This document shows positions 33,866 to 35,069 of a stretch of 35,069 bases of DNA, piece after piece. Under the pieces are notes generated by a model, which was not told where the DNA came from, did no database searches, and saw only the letters and a program-made list of their open reading frames with translations. Each line of letters begins with the position of its first letter. Position 1 is the stretch's first letter. Source of the DNA: Candidatus Omnitrophota bacterium (lineage in GTDB: Bacteria > Omnitrophota > Omnitrophia > Omnitrophales > Omnitrophaceae); NCBI GenBank assembly GCA_016209715.1, contig JACQVP010000011.1, forward strand, positions 1 through 35,069. The letters are read 5' to 3'. A program made the translations under genes and the position numbers.

Positions 33866-35069
33866 TTATTTCGGCATCAATGGGATTTGAAGATAGATCA
33901 GGAAAAGGGCGATGACGATGGTGACGGTGGAAACGATGAAGCCGGGCTTCATCCATTCCATGAAGGGAATGCTTTTCTTAAATTCCCGCTCCAGCATCCC
34001 CACGGCCACGATATTGGCCGTACTGCCGATAATGGTCAAATTGCCGTAGAGGGTTCCCCCGAAAAGCATTCCCCACCAAAAAGGATAGACAAAGATCCCG
34101 TTGGCCTTGATCCCCATGGCAATGGGAATAAACGTGGCGACAGCCAGGACGTTGTCCATGAAACCGGTCAGCAGGCTGACCGCGCCGGTGAAAGAGACCA
34201 GAAGAACGGTTGGGTTACCGCCGGCGACGGAAATCAGCCCGCTCGCAATGCGGTCGGTGACTCCCGTATATTTCAGCGTCCCGACAGAGGCGAACAAAGC
34301 CATGAAGAAGGTGAGGGTCCACCAATCAACCCGCTTCATGAAAAAGTCGCGGGCCGTGGAAGCGTTGAGCAGAATGGCGACGCCCCCGGCGAGCAAGGCC
34401 ACGCCCAAAAGCAAAGTGTTCCTTTCCACACCCAGCCATTCCTCCAGAGAATGATGGGACACCAGCAGGACGATCGTTCCGATAAAAAGGGCCCAGCAAG
34501 CGCGGATATCTTTCTTATGGTAATGAACGTGCGAGGTCTCGCTCTGCTGTTTGCGCTCCTGCTCCATGTTCCGGCCCAGTTCGCGGATGGCGCTTCCGAA
34601 CAGCCCGAAACACATCGGGATCATAACCGCCAGAGTGATGACCGAAATAGGCGTTGCCCATCTGAGAAAGTCCGCGAAGGTCAGCCCACCGCGGAGCGCG
34701 ATCATCACCCCGATCGGATTCCCGACCGCGGTGGCGCTCGAACCGATATTCGTGGCAAACACGATCATCAACAGAAAAGGAACCGGGTTGACCTTATAGC
34801 GCTTCGTCAAATGAAACATCGTCGACATCATGAAAAGGATGGATGTCACCTCGTCCACCAGCGAGGCCGAGACGGCCGAAAACACCATCAGGGTCCCCAC
34901 GAGAAGATAGGAACGATGGCCGATCTTATCGACCACTTTCGCGATGATGTATTCAAAGAAGTGCTTTTCCTCGAGATGCCCTATCATGCACATCATGCCG
35001 ACGAGAAACAGGATGATGTCCAAGCCGGCATGCTCGATGAGGTGAGGCGTGTTGAGCAGGCCCGTGGCC
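33866..35069 (-). CDS. ArsB/NhaD-type ion transporter, N-terminus cut by window edge
   Basis: About 401 codons visible, open to the window edge, with a C-terminal stop at 33866. About ten membrane helices. SASLVDEVTSILFMMSTM, IGSSATAVGNPIGVMIAL and GFMDNVLAVATFIPIAMG are the two paired signature regions of the ion-transporter superfamily (NhaD Na+/H+ antiporters, ArsB, citrate/anion carriers). A His-rich loop (SHVHYHKK) sits mid-protein. NhaD is the best guess, but which ion it moves is unclear. The TTG at 35023 is not the true start because conserved sequence (TGLLNTPHLIEHAG) continues upstream. Confidence 0.85.
   Translation of the reverse strand, partial: ATGLLNTPHLIEHAGLDIILFLVGMMCMIGHLEEKHFFEYIIAKVVDKIGHRSYLLVGTLMVFSAVSASLVDEVTSILFMMSTMFHLTKRYKVNPVPFLLMIVFATNIGSSATAVGNPIGVMIALRGGLTFADFLRWATPISVITLAVMIPMCFGLFGSAIRELGRNMEQERKQQSETSHVHYHKKDIRACWALFIGTIVLLVSHHSLEEWLGVERNTLLLGVALLAGGVAILLNASTARDFFMKRVDWWTLTFFMALFASVGTLKYTGVTDRIASGLISVAGGNPTVLLVSFTGAVSLLTGFMDNVLAVATFIPIAMGIKANGIFVYPFWWGMLFGGTLYGNLTIIGSTANIVAVGMLEREFKKSIPFMEWMKPGFIVSTVTIVIALFLIYLQIPLMPK

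Overview
The window is a gene-dense, GC-rich bacterial chromosome segment. HldD (heptose for LPS), a TonB-dependent receptor ending in Phe, type IV pilin genes and an MreBCD/PBP2/RodA rod system show a Gram-negative, rod-shaped organism. Gene content recalls PVC-related environmental lineages such as Omnitrophota, but no marker here fixes the phylum. I saw no tRNA, rRNA, CRISPR array, IS element or prophage.

Layout. (1) 1-9023, minus: a complete arginine operon argC-argJ-argB-argD-argF-argG-argH followed by a lysA cut by the window edge. Genes overlap or abut and are driven by a consensus promoter at 9093-9121. (2) 9192-10603, plus: a zinc-ribbon methyltransferase and an EVE-domain protein. 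(3) 10631-16122, minus: mreB-mreC-mreD-mrdA-rodA plus a small coiled-coil protein coupled to rodA, from a strong promoter overlapping the end of aroA. (4) 16190-17681, minus: a small secreted coiled-coil protein and aroA. (5) 17754-19816, minus: three minor-pilin genes (PilV-, PilW-, PilX-like) behind a cyclic-di-GMP-I riboswitch that carries an unusual 60-nt insertion. (6) 20058-25690, minus: a cobalamin-riboswitch-controlled BtuB-like receptor, a periplasmic TonB-C-domain protein, a DUF6580-type membrane protein with its own promoter and structured leader, a protein with an HCHLC motif, and a lipoprotein-like zinc metallopeptidase. (7) 25766-27912, minus: a FecR-domain protein, a TPR protein, a hypothetical protein and a lipoprotein, all overlapping. 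(8) 27975-32409, minus: htrA-type protease, a DUF2339 multispan membrane protein and hldD. (9) 32470-35069: a HI0933-type flavoprotein (plus), a tiny Cys-rich secreted protein (minus) and a 5'-truncated ArsB/NhaD-type transporter (minus).

How it works together. Arginine is made by the cyclic ArgJ route from a single operon, with lysine decarboxylation appended. ArgB carries the N-terminal extension seen in arginine-inhibited enzymes, so control is probably partly allosteric. Two metabolite-sensing RNAs control surface functions: B12 represses its own receptor, and c-di-GMP controls minor pilins. Tight packing with ATGA, TGATG or TTGA junctions suggests widespread translational coupling. Three genes have a TATAAT box only 7-8 nt before the ATG, suggesting leaderless mRNAs.

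Most novel-looking signals: the expanded c-di-GMP riboswitch abutting a start codon without a Shine-Dalgarno sequence, the B12 cluster with its orphan TonB domain and two poorly characterised proteins, and the structured leader of the DUF6580-type gene.
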